Source: JAPOXR01 sp965199765
GTDB lineage: Bacteria > Pseudomonadota > Alphaproteobacteria > Rhodobacterales > Rhodobacteraceae
DNA: 64,000 nt
Direction of reading: 5' to 3'
Assembly (NCBI GenBank): GCA_965199765.1
Contig: CBDATC010000001.1
Span: forward strand, 496,001 to 560,000
The notes under the pieces were generated by a model. That model ran no database searches. It saw nothing but the letters and a program-made list of their open reading frames with translations, and had not been told where the DNA came from. Of the stretch, positions 63,953-64,000 are shown piece after piece. The position numbers and the translations under genes were made by a program. The stretch's first letter is position 1. Each line of letters begins with the position of its first letter.

Positions 63953-64000
63953 AGGGATTTACGGATGGCGACGACGGATCGAGAACCGTTTTCGTAAAGA

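Noticed and set aside
1..64000. tRNA, rRNA, CRISPR, prophage and toxin-antitoxin loci.
   Set aside because: No T-loop/acceptor pairs, repeat-spacer pattern, phage structural genes or toxin pairs were seen by reading; small RNAs could be missed without a covariance search.

Overview
The window looks like chromosomal DNA of an alphaproteobacterium, most likely close to Rhodobacterales. Markers for this are gcrA beside argD-argF, the carD/fdxA/SUV3-like helicase neighbourhood, the DUF6476/rluD/rpoH and dnaG-rpoD blocks, the run nrdR-ribD-ribE-ribBA-ribH-nusB, and an imuA-imuB-dnaE2 cassette. Base composition is moderate, gaps between genes are often long, and several gaps hold recognisable gene corpses and IS256-type debris. 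I infer a lineage losing genes, possibly host-associated; the sequence alone does not prove that. No tRNA, rRNA, CRISPR array or prophage was seen.

Layout. 1-4638 (minus): a polar amino acid ABC transporter operon ending in a class IV aminotransferase, with a fossil second copy of the aminotransferase start behind it. 4718-6223: choline-sulfatase. 6256-11586: the error-prone repair cassette imuA-imuB-dnaE2. 11661-15187: a small membrane ORF, hflX, cobT and divergent cobS. 15305-21637: carD, fdxA, a DnaQ-BRCT exonuclease, a SUV3-like helicase and a TPR protein. 21691-22919: SCP2 protein plus lipase. 23664-26628: a fructose/ribose-type ABC transporter (frcBCA-like). 27257-28717: carnitine dehydrogenase fused to a thioesterase, followed by the dead C-terminus of an oligoendopeptidase F. 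29135-36029: rpoH, rluD, DUF6476, dnaG, rpoD. 36166-40743: nrdR, riboflavin genes and nusB. 40851-47572: MFS transporter, metG, a deleted IS256 relic, an M24 peptidase, a DMT permease and a cupin. 47650-52212: bioM-bioN-bioY facing an acyl-CoA ligase/thiolase pair. 52456-56396: rhomboid protease, argF, argD, gcrA. 57051-63660 (minus): a one-carbon operon.

The most interesting region is the one-carbon operon. In transcription order it holds a dead regulator remnant (probably GntR-type), a thiamine-diphosphate enzyme related to oxalyl-CoA decarboxylase and 2-hydroxyacyl-CoA lyase, a canonical formyl-CoA:oxalate CoA-transferase, a decayed formyltransferase of the 10-formyl-THF hydrolase/methionyl-tRNA formyltransferase fold, and an intact formate-tetrahydrofolate ligase. 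The intact genes would release formyl-CoA, swap its CoA onto an acid and load the freed formate onto folate. The TPP enzyme lacks the active-site Tyr-Glu pair of classical oxalyl-CoA decarboxylase, so its substrate is open. The dead formyltransferase is interrupted by a GC-rich segment of foreign look.

A second theme is use of compounds rich in marine or animal hosts: choline sulfate, carnitine, amino acids and sugars. A third is scavenging of biotin next to a ligase/thiolase pair of the kind found with bioY in Bacillus.
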